This document shows, piece by piece, positions 32,193 through 43,624 of a stretch of 64,000 nt of DNA. The first letter of the stretch is position 1; every line of letters begins with the position of its first letter. This DNA comes from Haematobia irritans (Eukaryota > Arthropoda > Insecta > Diptera > Muscidae). Location of the stretch: positions 86,119,983-86,183,982 of the forward strand of contig NC_134398.1 of assembly GCF_050003625.1 (NCBI RefSeq), in the 5' to 3' direction. Position numbers and translations under genes: made by a program. A model generated the notes under the pieces. That model had not been told where the DNA came from, ran no database searches, and worked only from the letters and a program-made list of their open reading frames with translations.

Positions 32193-32379
32193 TTTGACAA
32201 CTGAAGAGTGAATTCCAAAATCCAAATAGGAGTAACATTCTACACACACACCTTCAAAATGAGGGGTGTTAAGGTTTTTTAAATGCAAAATTGAAAGAAA
32301 TACGTCAAGTTTATATTGACTAAATTTTGACCGTATCACCCTTTATTAAATAAACGGATCCAGAAATCGTTAGAATACC

Positions 32380-35120
32380 CTTTTTATACCCTCCACCATA
32401 TGATGGGGGGTATATTAACTTCGTCATTCCGTTTGTAACACATCGAAATATTGATCTAAGACCCCATAAAGTATATATATTCTGGGTCGTGGTGAAATTC
32501 TGAGTCGATCTGAGCATGTCCGTCCGTCCGTCCGTCTGTTGAAATCACGCTAACTTCCGAACGAAACAAGCTATCGATCCCCCGATTTGGCTTGCAGAGC
32601 CTCTAAGAGAAACAAATTTCATCCGATCCGGCTGAAATTTGGTACATGATGTTAGTATATGGTCTCTACACACAAAAAATTATCACCAACATTTTTTCAA
32701 TTAAACACTTAAATGAATTTGGAAACGGATTCAATTAATATGTTAATTGATTCAATTAATTATTTAATCAAATCCGAATAAAACCCAATTAAAAAAATGA
32801 TTGATATTTGTTACGTTTCCAATTAAAATATTAATTGATTCAATAAATTTGTTAATCAATTCGGAAATAATTTTCAATTACAAACGTGATTGAAATTTTA
32901 CCGTTTCCAGTTACACATGTGATTGATCCAATCACCTTTGTGATTGAAATTGAATAATTTTGAGCAATGGAAAGAGCGAAAAGAGAACAAGAGAATGGGT
33001 ATTTATTCAACAATGTATGATGGTCAACGGATGGGTTTTTGTTTTTCGCGTAAATTGAAAAACATGATTGGCGACATTCTGTCTGCTGCATTGAAAATGT
33101 GTGCATAAATATTTTGAACGCAACAACAAATCATAGCAAAGGGTTGAAATAAATAAAGTGTGCAACAACAAATGGCCACGTGGTAAAGGTTTGAAAAAAT
33201 ATATGAGAGAACGCGTTTGAAATTACCTGTGTTTTGTGGTATTGTAAAAATGGAAAACAATCTACGTTTATTGAAGGTAAGAAATTGTGAAATGTGAATA
33301 CCGTTTTCCATTGAAGCCTGTTTACATTAAACGGACTAAAATAATATATTTTTTATTCATTTCTTTTAGTGACCAATTTTATTTCGTGAAATTGACCAAT
33401 CAATCCCATCAACTCCATCATTTTATCAAATATGTTGCGAAGTGGCGTTGGCATTAAATTGTATTTTTGTTTTACCTGCCTTTTTCAGTTTGAACCCAAG
33501 TAGAGAGCAGTATATCTGATATATAAACTAATGAGCTGAATTATGTAATTGTAAAAAAGTTCTTTCTTTTGGATTTAAAAATATGAAAAATATCCGAAAA
33601 TATTAAAAATATGTATTTCCCATTTATGTATATATTTTTTCTATTTTTAGAATTTGCAAAGTATCATCAATATAATACCAAATATTACATTGCTTATTTA
33701 TTTTTGTCTATGATTGGGTCAAATTTTAATAGACGATTTCAATGTGCGGAAATTTTGGAAATGAATTGTTACTAAAATTAAATTACCGAGCTCCTTAATA
33801 CGCCTTTTTATGCTAAAAGACTACAACTGCAAAAGAAGATTATAAATCTGCAACCTGGAACTAAGAATTGAACTTGATATTCTATGCAGGTAATGTTTAA
33901 CAAAATTAACTTTTAATTGAACAAAATTAAATTCGAATTACTCTGTTTACTTTCAGAAAAACTAATTTAGCTTACAGGTTGCTGATTTATTGGAAATCTA
34001 GGCGCATCTACATATTAGAAGGACCATGCTAACATGGTTATTATTATAAGGAAGATATTGATTTATATAATTTATGTAATTGTATTTGTAAGTTATGTTA
34101 GAACAAACCACAAATGACAAGAACCAAATTTATTTGTCTATTGCATAATTCAAAAAATAATAAAATATTAAATATGTTTTATAAGAAACACATATTTTCT
34201 TTTATTTCAAATAAAATTAAATACGATTTTGGGGTCGCAATATATAAATTTTTTGATTGAAATTTATAGCCAATTTCAATTAATTATTTAATTGAATGAA
34301 TCAAATAGTTGATTGATTTTTGTCGCGAAATTAATTAAAATTTTAATTGATTCAATTAAAACTGTGATTGAATTTTATGTTAAAAATCAATCACGTTTTT
34401 AATTGATTCAATCACACCATTAATTGATTCCGTGACAAAAGTCAATTAAATTTTTTATTGAAAATCGTGTTGGTTTTCAATCAAAATGGGTGATTTATAC
34501 TATCATTTTCGTGATTGAAGACATTTCAATTAAAAAAATGATTGAATCCGCGATTTTCGTGATTGAAATCAAAAAATTTTTTTTTTGTGTGTAATGACCA
34601 TGCAAAAATTGGTCGATATCGGTCCATAATTGTATATAGGCCCCATATAAACCGATCCCCACATTTGACCTCCGGAGCATCTTGGAAGAGCAAAATTCTT
34701 CCCATTCGGTTGAAATTTGGTACGTGATGTTAGTATATGGTATCCAACAACCATGCAGGAATTGGTTCCTATCAGTCCATAATTATATATAGCTCCCATA
34801 TAAACCGATCGCCACATTTGACCTCCGGTGCCTTTTGGAGAAGCAAAATTCATCCGATCTGGTTGAAATTTGGTACGTGGTGGTAGTATATGATATTTAA
34901 CAACCATGCCAAAAGTGGTCCATATCAGTACATAATCATTTATAGCCCCCATATAAAGCGATCCCGAGATTTGGTTTTGGAGCCTCTTGGACGAGCAAAT
35001 TTCATCCGAGTGAGTTGAAATTTGTGGATGACAGTCTTTCGTAGAAGTTTCTACGCAATCCATGGTGGAGGGTACATAAGATTCGGCCTGGCCGAACTTA
35101 TGGCCGTATATGGTTGTTTA
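32380..35120. repeat. Abundant TACCCTCCACC...GGTGGAGGGTA repeat, interrupted copy
   Basis: Begins TATACCCTCCACCATATGAT and ends with GGTGGAGGGTACATAAGATT and a GGCCTGGCCGAACTTATGGC-type hairpin end. In between are three ~155-bp modules (34600-35040) with ATATAAACCGATC and GAAATTTGGTACGTG words. A 1.9-kb element is inserted at 32669-34591. Inverse copy at 43625-44330, end fragments at 23360-24392 and near 38290-38330. No ORF. Confidence 0.7.
32669..34591. mobile_element. TA-flanked element with palindromic TTGATTCAATTAA iterons
   Basis: Ends CACACAAAAAATT and AATTTTTTTTTTGTGTG, flanked by TA on both sides, interrupt the host repeat cleanly; its sequence resumes exactly on either side. The outer ~280 bp at the left and ~340 bp at the right are packed with near-palindromic TTAATTGATTCAATTAA words and GTGATTGA half-sites. 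The ~1.3-kb interior has no ORF longer than about 95 codons. It looks like a non-autonomous DNA element. Confidence 0.75.
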
Positions 35121-35825
35121 TGTTTCTTTTTAGGATTTCCATATGGATAATTTTCAAAAGAGAACTTTCGCTTTAAAAAAAGAAAACATTTTAACTAAAA
35201 ACGAGTTTATAATAAAAAAAATTCTTTATTAAATAATTAATAATTTTATTGATGCTAAAATTAAAATAATAATAGTTTCTAATGATAGAAACAACGAAAT
35301 AAATGTATAATAAAACAATAAAAAACAAAAAGAATCACATTTTCTTAAAAAAGAAACAAAATAAATTGACGACGACAACGTATTGGCTTATTTACGTCGT
35401 ACGTTCAATTACATTTCTAATTTTTACACCGTACGTCGAAACATCGCAATTGTGTTCCGGCTTTAATTTGTCAACATATTTAACCCAGTAAAGTGGCGAA
35501 TTCCTACTAAATAAATAAAATTCCATCAATCTAGGATTTTTTTTAAATAGAGTACATAAAGAGCACTGTTAGACATAAAAATACGGCACCAAAAAAAGGG
35601 AGTGAACAAAAAGATACGAACACAAAAAGAGAATATGTTCTCTTTAAAAGAGATATAATGGACAGCCTATTTCTTTTCATCTTTTCGTGTGTGTGAGGGC
35701 AAAACTTGCGCGATCATCTGGTTTTAAGCTGCTTCTAGATTCTAGTGTCAACTGAAACAGTCGCTCTACTTCCGTCTCATCAATCAAACATAACCTCTCA
35801 TTTGTTATTATCTACTGAAAACCGG
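35121..35825. other. Unassigned AT-rich spacer
   Basis: No gene or bounded repeat seen. Confidence 0.4.
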
Positions 35826-35970
35826 ACACCTCCCAAATGTGGACAGTTGTTTGGGGACGTTTACTATATTAACACATTAAAATTAACCTCTCAAAAGTGG
35901 ACACCTCCCAAATGTGGTCAAAATTTAGGCGACCGTAGGTGTCCAACTTTCAGAGGATTCACTGTATATC
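35826..35970. mobile_element. Pogo/Tigger-like end fragment
   Basis: The complement of the right edge reads ACAGTGAATCCTCTGAAAGT, then GGACACC, like the ends of pogo/Tigger-type elements (CAGTGAAACCTCT). GGACACCTCCCAAATGTGG occurs twice inside (about 35824 and 35907). No transposase. Confidence 0.35.
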
Positions 35971-36571
35971 ATTTGTAGATACGTGCGATATTCCCATTTG
36001 GAGCCTTAGTTCCTCTGATTCGTCGATTTATTTGAATCCTATAAGAAGATTGTTTCATAGAATCCTTAGATCCCCAAAATCCTAGTAAGAGATTCTCGTG
36101 TCGATTTCAAGTTTCAAAGTTTAATCTTGATCTAGAGTTAGTGAAAGAAAATTAAACACTTGGCATGCCCTCCTCGTTTTCAAAATTGCAGTACACATTT
36201 CTAGTAACTTTTAGATTTCAAAAGGTTTTTTATTTAATACAATTGCTTTTGCTTATTGTAGACATGACTTAGGCTAGGATGTGAGTAACGGATCCTATGG
36301 ATCGGTCAACACTTCGAGCGATATAACTTAAATTAAATATACATACAATTAAAATAATTTAAATTAAAATGATTTTCGGGAGTAAAACAGCGTTCAAGAG
36401 TTACAGCATTGAAAAGAGGCTTACAGTTAGATGATATGGTTGGAAAGATTTGGAAGTTGAAGAAATGAAATTCAATGTAGAAGACAGTTATATACAGAGA
36501 GTTGATTTCTATCAAACAATCAAAATGGCCTATATAAAATTAATTTTAAATACTACATATGGATGTCTTCT
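35971..36571. other. 3' flank of the WK-repeat gene
   Basis: AT-rich, no further coding. Includes the presumed 3' UTR of the minus-strand gene. Confidence 0.4.
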
Positions 36572-37903
36572 TTACGCTCCAGGAAATTTGAAGGCTTTTG
36601 AAGTCTCTGTTTGTACATTTGCTGTTGGCTTATTTGCAAAGTCCACCGTTTGTACCGGTTGGAGTTGAGTAGACTTCTGAGCTGGGCCTCCGTTGGATGC
36701 GGCCACTGCATTGTCATCGCGTTTCCACACCACCTTGTTTGATTTGTCGTCTTTGCGATCCCAGCCATGTTCCTCGTGGTGATGGTCATGGTGATCGGGT
36801 GAGGGGAACCATTCGGAAATGATAACTGGTTTCCAGATCTTCTTCCAGTCGGGAACCCAAACTTCTTTCCAGCCTGGTACCCATATTTGCTTCCATGCTT
36901 CCTTCCACTCAAGTTTTTTGTCTTCGACCCATATTTGTTTTTTGGCTGTTTTCCAGATTTGTACCCATGCTTCTTTCCATTCAAGTTTCTTGTCCGGTAC
37001 CCATATCAGTTTTTTGGCTGGTTTCCAAATTTGTTTCCATGCTTCCTTCCATTCGAGTTTCTTGTCTTCAACCCAAATTTGTTTCTTGGCTGGTTTCCAT
37101 ATTTGTTTCCATTCCTCTTTCCATTCAAGCTTCTTACTGGGTACCCAAATTTGTTTCTTGGCAGGTTTCCATATCTTCTTCCAGTGGGATTTCCATATCA
37201 ACTTCTTTTTCCATAAATCGTGACTAGTGTATTCCCAGCCATCATGATCTTTTCCTAAGAACTTTTCACCTGGAATGCCAACCTTGATCCATTCTGGGGT
37301 CCAATATTGTTTCCACTCTGGAACTTGGATTTCTTTCCAAGCCGGCACTTGTATTTCTTTCCAAACCGGAACCCAGATTTGTTTCCATGCTGGTACCTGA
37401 ATATCCTTCCATGCTGGTACCTTAGTGGGAACCCAAACTGGCTTCCAAATCTTCTTCCAGTCTGGCACCTGTATTTCTTTCCAGGCCGGAACTTGGATCT
37501 CCTTCCACACTGGTTTCCAAATTTGTTTCCACGCTGGTACTTTAATTTCTTTCCATGATGGCACTTTCACCGGAACCCAAACAGGCTTCCAAATCTGTTT
37601 CCATTGTGGTATCCAGATTTGTTTCTTTGCAGGTTTCCAGATTTTCTTCCAACCCTCTTTCCAGGTTACTTTCTTTTTCCAAAAGCCTGGATCATGATGA
37701 TGTTCATGATGATGGTGATGATACTCATCGAAATCTATCCGCTGTTGCGCTACTTGCGACACTTGCGACTCTGATGTGTGCAAATCACCGGTATTACTGC
37801 TTGGAACCCTTTCCTGAGCTAAAATATTCTTCTGAACATTTTCGGGTACGGCTTTGCCATGGACCAAAGAACTGGATATGAGTAAAACACTAAATGCCGA
37901 TAA
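36572..37903 (-). CDS. Secreted Trp/Lys-repeat protein, main exon (443 residues)
   Basis: The exon begins after a consensus acceptor (TTTCTTTACAG, phase 0) and ends at TAA. Its first residues LSAFSVLLISSSLVHGKA form the hydrophobic core and cleavage site of a signal peptide, so a tiny upstream exon must carry the Met; I could not locate it. After a His-rich stretch (about 62-70) come ~300 residues of two repeat types. One is VPAWKEIQVPAWKQIWKP-like, the other KLEWKEAWKQIWKPAKKQIW-like with a period near 24. A second His/Asp cluster (about 385-400) and a Gln/Asn/Ser tail ending FPGA follow. Trp and Lys recur every few residues. The signal peptide and repeats suggest an extracellular or cuticle-associated protein. 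It resembles insect WK-repeat proteins such as the Vajk family as I recall it, unverified. Confidence 0.85.
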   Translation of the reverse strand, partial: LSAFSVLLISSSLVHGKAVPENVQKNILAQERVPSSNTGDLHTSESQVSQVAQQRIDFDEYHHHHHEHHHDPGFWKKKVTWKEGWKKIWKPAKKQIWIPQWKQIWKPVWVPVKVPSWKEIKVPAWKQIWKPVWKEIQVPAWKEIQVPDWKKIWKPVWVPTKVPAWKDIQVPAWKQIWVPVWKEIQVPAWKEIQVPEWKQYWTPEWIKVGIPGEKFLGKDHDGWEYTSHDLWKKKLIWKSHWKKIWKPAKKQIWVPSKKLEWKEEWKQIWKPAKKQIWVEDKKLEWKEAWKQIWKPAKKLIWVPDKKLEWKEAWVQIWKTAKKQIWVEDKKLEWKEAWKQIWVPGWKEVWVPDWKKIWKPVIISEWFPSPDHHDHHHEEHGWDRKDDKSNKVVWKRDDNAVAASNGGPAQKSTQLQPVQTVDFANKPTANVQTETSKAFKFPGA

Positions 37904-38611
37904 CTGTAAAGAAAGTAAACAAACAGATTTGTTTTTTTTTTTAATGTAAAATTCATATAATTTTAAATCTACAATAAATTCATTCGGCTACTCCATTTCC
38001 AAAAAAATCAAATTTACATTGTAATCGAATTAAAATATGAGTTACTGTAATATAGTCCCACGGCCTAATTTCCATTGACGAGCCTGTCAGAGGATTGGTA
38101 CCAATTTTCAAGTTTATCTCAATTTTCAAATGTATACATTCGTTGAAATGATAAATTTCGTTGTTATACTCGCAAAATTCAATATCTGAAGATTTCAAAT
38201 GTAAAATACGTTTGTTGTGTGTTAAAAACATAAACAAGAGAGGTTCAAGGACAAAAAGGCTAATTAAAACAAGTACATTACCACAATGGGTTGTGTACTA
38301 CTAAAGACTGTCATCCACAATCGAAGTACTTAGAGTATGGTCATTGGCGTGGCCCCATCGAATTTTAGTATTTTTAAAGGACGGGCGAACAAAATTAAAA
38401 TCTGAAATACGTGAATTTGTGGATCGAAATAAGATCCCGATGTGTAAACTAGAGAGATAAATATAGTTTTGCGAATACATTAAATATTATCCGACGAGAA
38501 CCGTCAAATTTCTATTTATGTTTCTGGGAAACGACATTTTAGACCAAAGAAGTTTTCATTTATTGTTAGAATTGTTCCTAGAAGCCAAACAAAGTTCATT
38601 GAGGCAAACCA
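37904..38611 (-). other. Intron or upstream region of the WK-repeat gene
   Basis: Starts with the acceptor polypyrimidine tract of the gene. The small first exon should lie in or beyond it. No ATG followed by a convincing donor in phase 0 was identified. A fragment of the GGTGGAGGGTA repeat is near 38290-38330. Confidence 0.4.
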
Positions 38612-38959
38612 TAGGTTAGGTTAGTTTGCTTAGGTGGCAGCCCGATGTATCAGGCTCACTTATTTAGACTATTCAGTCCATTGTGATACCACATTGGTGA
38701 ACTTCTCTCTGATCACTGAGTGCTGCCCGATTCCATGTTAAGCTCAATGATAAGGGACCTCCTTTTTATAGCCGAACGGCGTTCCACATTGCAGTAAAAC
38801 CACTTAGAGAAGCTTTGAAACCCTCAGAAATGTCACCAGCATTGCTGAGGTGGGATAATACACCGCTGAAAAACTTTTTGATGTTCGGTCGAAGCAGGAA
38901 TCTAACCCACGACCTTGTGTATGCAAGGCGGGCATGCTAACCATTGCACACGGTGTCTC
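38612..38959 (-). mobile_element. tRNA-derived SINE, near full length
   Basis: On the minus strand a tRNA-like head (38888-38958) with an A-box-like TGGTTAGCATG and a B-box-like GGGTTAGATTCC is followed by a ~270-bp body and an AACCTAACCT tail. Other pieces lie at 60577-60831 and 6240-6318. The head resembles one module of the divergent tRNA-module elements. Transcription would be by RNA polymerase III and mobilisation by a LINE; the partner is unknown. Confidence 0.8.
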
Positions 38960-39051
38960 CCCAACCATGACTTCATTCCAAAGTACGCTAAGTCTAAAAA
39001 GTGAATTTTACAGTAAGCAAGTTCAAAGCCTTTTTTTTTAATTTCCCAAAA

Positions 39052-39303
39052 AACCGTATACAATAGAAATTCCCTTATTTTCGGCCTTAAAATCATATTT
39101 ATTATATTTTTTTTAGTATGTACGAACTCAAAATAGTAATAATAGAACAAGGCTAGAAATGACTTAGACCACTTTTTAAAACCGTATACAATAGAAATTC
39201 CCTTATTTTCGGTCTTAAAATCATATTTATTATATTTTTTAGTATGTACGAACTCAAAATAGTAATAATAGAACAAGGCTAGAAATGACTTAGACCACTT
39301 TAG
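39052..39303. repeat. Tandem duplication of ~126 bp
   Basis: Two nearly identical units, 39052-39177 and 39179-39303, starting CCGTATACAATAGAAATTCC and ending in ACTTAGACCACTTT. The high identity implies a recent event. The long open frame across it is an effect of the duplication. Confidence 0.8.
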
Positions 39304-39896
39304 ACCGAACAAATCTGTTTGTCCTTTTTTGATTGGACATTTTTTAAAACTTTAGTCACAGGCTAAGTACAATATTAACCATAACTTTTGATAGAAGTGT
39401 CCAATAAATGCAGGATGCAATTCACATCAATCCGAATAAATAACAGCGAAATCCATCAAAAAATGCTAAGTCGACTTAGCGTACTCTGGAATGAGGGCAT
39501 CGATATGTTCGTAATCAAAAAAATAAAATTTTATTGCAGTTAATAAAAAAAAAGGATCGACCAAAAACAGATCCTGTAGATTCAAAATTCTGACCACACT
39601 TTGTTAAAATTTTGCAAAAAAATAAATTGTGGGCCCATATCTCGAAAACTATAAAATATAATCACAAACGCTTTTTTGAAGGGTTTTACAAGTTCTATCC
39701 AGCAATCATCGAAATCGGTTCATAATTGCGGATTTGACAGCTAAAACAAAATTTGGTACCCCCGAGGTGACCAACTTTCAACGCCTACCGGTCAGCCCGT
39801 GGACCCACTAGTGGACCCACTAGTTGGAACCACTGTGCAGAGTTATTAAAAAAGCGATTTAGAACCACTGTGCGACGGTTTATATATGGACTATTT
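39304..39896. other. Unassigned spacer
   Basis: No gene or bounded repeat seen. A short duplication of GTGGACCCACTAG occurs near 39799-39825. Confidence 0.4.
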
Positions 39897-39897
39897 A

Positions 39898-40784
39898 CAG
39901 TGGGGAGCAAAACCGAGCGAATATTTTCACTTTGTGCAAACTTTATTACATAGAAAATGTCTATTAAAGCCCACACAGATTGGGTCGGTGATTACTGGAA
40001 ATAAGTTAAATGGTCAGATGAAACAAAAATAAACCGTTTTTAATATGATGCAAAAGAACATTACTGGTAACGACTTCCGAATATTACTGATAATGACCTG
40101 GTAACTGCAAACTCTCCACATCACACAAAGCGTTAAACATAGAGGGGAAATCTCGTGGTATGGGGATGGTAACACACTTGACCATTGGTTAATAGTAAGG
40201 AATCATGAAAAAACGGAGACTACCTTGATATTGTGCAATAAAGTTTGCCTGAGTTTGTGGAGGTTTTCGCCTACCTTGAGGATCAAGTTGTCTTTCTAAA
40301 AGACGGCAAACGTTAGCATATTTACAAAATAGTAAGGAAATGCTTGTCGGAGCTCAATTCTCAAATGCTCAGAATACCACCACGAAGCCCTGATTTCAAT
40401 ACTATTGAGAATTTATGGGCTCTGGTTAAAATGGGCTTGAGTTACACCACAGAGCACCAAAAAATAGCGATAAGATCTAGAGCAAAGTTCAGCACAATTA
40501 GTCGGATATTTCAACATAAATAATAAAAAACTTAATAGAAGTATGTCAAGAAGAGTTAAACCATAATTAGATAAATACAAAGGACTGTGGGCTAAAGTTT
40601 CAAAACTGGATTCAGACTTACTGGTAGGTATATAATTTATCTGAATGTACAGTTTTGTTTATCAGGAAATAAAGCATAAATGAAATATATATTTTGTAGC
40701 AATTGGACTCAATAGACGGTTTTTATTAAGCAAATAAAGTGTACTCTTAAGTGGTCCACATGCACTCTGTTTTGCTCCCCACTG
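39898..40784 (+). mobile_element. Tc1-like element, dead copy
   Basis: Ends CAGTGGGGAGCAAAAC and its exact complement define 887 bp. The left flank is TA; the right flank has mutated to CA. Inside, translation with many stops shows VKWSDETKINRF (first catalytic Asp region) and LRIPPRSPDFNTIENLWALV (third, Glu). This is a typical Tc1-family transposase, crippled by numerous nonsense mutations, so an old copy. Confidence 0.8.
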
Positions 40785-41018
40785 CAGAATTCTGTACCAA
40801 TTTTTGTTTGCATGGCAGTTAAGGAGTTGGTATAACATCACTTGCTAAAACATAATAATAATAAGAATGAACTACAGCGTGGCTAATATATAATTTAGTT
40901 ATATAATTTAGTCTTAATCTTCGTGTTGGGTCAATTGATCGGTATTTAATATATTTAGACACAAACTTTAAAATTGCATTGTTATTCTTCATGATTCTAA
41001 ATTTTTGAAGAAGTGCCC

Positions 41019-41580
41019 AGTAAAAAAAGAGCTTCCAAAGAAGTAGTTTGGATCCCCAATTTGTGTAGTGCAAACTTGGATCATCTCCAATGAATTTTAC
41101 ATGAGCGTGTCATAGGACAGAAATAGTCCGTTCTTTGAAGAATACTTTTGTATTCTTGCTATCTAATTTTTTTCAATTTGAGAATTTTTTCGCTCTGACC
41201 GGGTGTTGAACCTGGGTTTGTTGGCACCACAACAGCCACAAACGTTAATGGACATGAAGCATCGAAACGTCAATTAATGTGTTTGTGATATGATCGTAAT
41301 ATGAAACCAAGGCGTAACATTCTACACGCAGGTTCAAATCACATCAGCGGTGAGTTCTTATTAAATATTTTTCTACAAAAATATTTTTTTTTATGTTCTA
41401 CATCGTTTTAATTTTGTTATTTTCGGCACATATTTTTCTATAAATATATGTTTTCTACTTATACTCAACTAAAAATTGAATACTCGAGTAATTTACAAAA
41501 TCTTCTCAAAAGAATTTCCATGGAAGTGAAAAAATCAACTGGCTTTTTTCTATTTAAAAAAAACTTTTCCCCTTCGACCG
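41019..41580. repeat. Second tRNA-module repeat (family Y), copy B
   Basis: Starts CCAGTAAAAAAAGAG, matching the inverted end at 20651. A minus-strand module with a B-box-like GGTTCAACACC (41192-41244) and a plus-strand half with GGTTCAAATCA (41310-41350) point away from each other about 70 bp apart. Confidence 0.5.
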
Positions 41581-41734
41581 GATGTTGAACAGTACAAAAG
41601 CACAAGAGAAATTTAAATTTAGGGTTAAATAGAGTGCCAATCTGTGCACACGAAAATAAATGCTATTTATATCAATTGTTTAATTTATTGGTTGGTTGGC
41701 TTTTCGTGATTGCACACAAAAGAAAAACATGCTT

Positions 41735-42670
41735 GCACTCAGAAAATTGAACGTCGTAACTACAAGTAAATTCCATAATATTGAGTAGTTCAAATTGTAC
41801 TCACAGTTAGTTAAATTTAACTATTGATGAATAAAATTAACTCAGTGGAAGTAAATTGAACTTACGGCCATTACCAGCAAAATGGTTCAGAACTCCCAAT
41901 GAGTTCGTAAATGGACTGAAGCAAATATAATAATAGGGAATACGTATTTTCTCGAACGTACGAAGAAGTTTCTCAGCGTTACAGAACTTTTACTGTGCAA
42001 TATTGCGAAGTCTACACCGAAAAAACGTGAACTGTTTTAATGAACTATCTCGCACGACAATTGAACTAAATTTTAGTCCACATTTTAAGATTTTCACAAA
42101 GCGTTGTTAAAACCAGAAAATTTTAATGCCCTGTTGTACTTTTTAATGCCCTGTTGTACTTTTTAACTAAAATTACATCATCTCATAGAAGAAAAAATTA
42201 ACTAAAACCAAAGAAGAAAATCATTGGCGCCAAATCATGACCATTTTAACCATACAGTAGTTCATTCTTATTATTTTTGGGAATCGTACGAAAATCTTCT
42301 TTTGCTTTAGTTCATATTGAACTTATGTGTACGGTCATTGAACTTTATACTCACGTTTAGTTCATAAAATTTTTGAGACATACACTTAGAAAATTGAACG
42401 TCGTAACTACAAGTTAATTCCATATTATTGAGTAGTTCAAAAGAGTACTCACAGTTAGTTAAATTTAACTATTGATGAACAAAATTAACTCAGTGGAAGT
42501 AAATTGAACTTACGGCCATTACCAGCAAAATGATTAAGAACTCCCAATGAGGTCGTAAATGGACTGAAGCAAATATAATAATATGGAATACGTATTTTCT
42601 CGAACGTACGAAAAATTTTCTCAGCGCTACTGAACTTTTACTGTACAATATTACGAAGTCTAGTTGGACA
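41735..42670. repeat. Two direct ~295-bp repeats 632 bp apart
   Basis: Units 41741-42010 and 42373-42665 both begin CTTAGAAAATTGAACGTCG-like sequence and run through CTCAGTGGAAGTAAATTGAA and the TGGACTGAAGC word, over 90 percent alike by eye. A 21-bp word is duplicated at 42121-42162. GTTCA/TGAAC words are frequent throughout. Non-coding. Confidence 0.7.
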
Positions 42671-42883
42671 TGAAATTTCCATTTTTAGTTTAAATAAACT
42701 AACGATGAATGTCAGTTCTAACTACCGTTAAGTGAATCTATTTCTAGACACTTGTTCGTCTCCGAAACATGTGCTCGTGTGGTGTTTCTAAAAATAGACA
42801 CCCTTGACTGTATGTGTTTATGAAAACATGCAGCCAAGCTAGAATAGAATAAACAAAGTGACATTTGGTTGTTAATGAGTATA

Positions 42884-42957
42884 AGAGCTAAGTGGCCCAC
42901 TGGATAGTGTGTTTAGTTAGAAAACTGATGGTACGCGGTTCGATCCTCCGTCCGGAC
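42884..42957 (+). repeat. Single tRNA-like module
   Basis: Has GCTAAGTGGCCCACTGG in the A-box position and the consensus B box GGTTCGATCCT, followed by CGTCCGGACAAAAGGTAAAA as in 13532-13603. The divergent partner is absent on its left. Confidence 0.6.
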
Positions 42958-43624
42958 AAAAGGTAAAATTTTATAAAATGATAAAAATAAAATCTAATAA
43001 ATGATTCTAAAGGATTTGTACTACAGAAGAGTAAGTGGTTTGTATTAAATATAATATGATATGTAGAAATGGGGATCCTCCCCCTTGAGGTCTCCTAGCT
43101 CCAAGTCACCAGGTGGTCTAGGAAATCCAGAACATTATTTTTTTTTCCGTTTTTAACAAATTTATTATTTAGTTAATAATTTACTTCTGAACAGTTAAAT
43201 TTTAACTTGACAAAAGTTAAAGCAAATTACTAACCTATAGGAAAATGTTGAACTTACTATAGGTACATGCTTCTTTAGCGACATACGAAGTTCAATATTA
43301 ACACTGGTTAGTTAAAAATATATAGAAAATTTCAAACTTTTATCACACAGAAAAAAAATTCCATAGTTAAACTAACGCCAATTTAACTTATTTTTATTTG
43401 AAAAAATTTATTTGCTTGTGGTTAAATTTTATTATTTTTGACGAAATTTTCCGCAGCTTAATGATATCTTACTTTTTTAAATAAAAAAATAATTCTTTTA
43501 TCCAAAAACACAATCCATTTCGCATATATCAAGTAATGTTTTTTTCTGACTTTCAGCCTTTAAGTATGTAATGTCGAATATCTTTTCGGAATTTTCCGAA
43601 ACTTTTTGGAATATATGTAACACA

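Larger units (their letters stand above)
30361..32343 (-). mobile_element. DD37E mariner-type tandem dimer with a single pair of ends
   Basis: One left end (AAGGGTGATACGGTCAAAAT at 30361) and one right end (complement, ending at 32343), each flanked by TA, enclose two transposase genes in the same orientation. The left unit (30361-31156) has the 378-bp internal deletion and lacks its own promoter-side terminus. The right unit (31157-32343) is full length in coding but lacks its own 3' terminus. They meet at about 31154-31158, where ATTC is shared by both partners, a microhomology junction. Confidence 0.85.

Noticed and set aside
36819..37697. Plus-strand ORFs rich in Phe, Gln and Cys opposite the WK-repeat gene
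   Set aside because: Antisense shadows of a repetitive coding sequence. The minus strand has the signal peptide, splice acceptor and stop.
38902..39312. Minus-strand ORF with two FLALFYYYYFEF repeats
   Set aside because: Produced by the 126-bp tandem duplication and part of the SINE; no codon structure of a real gene.
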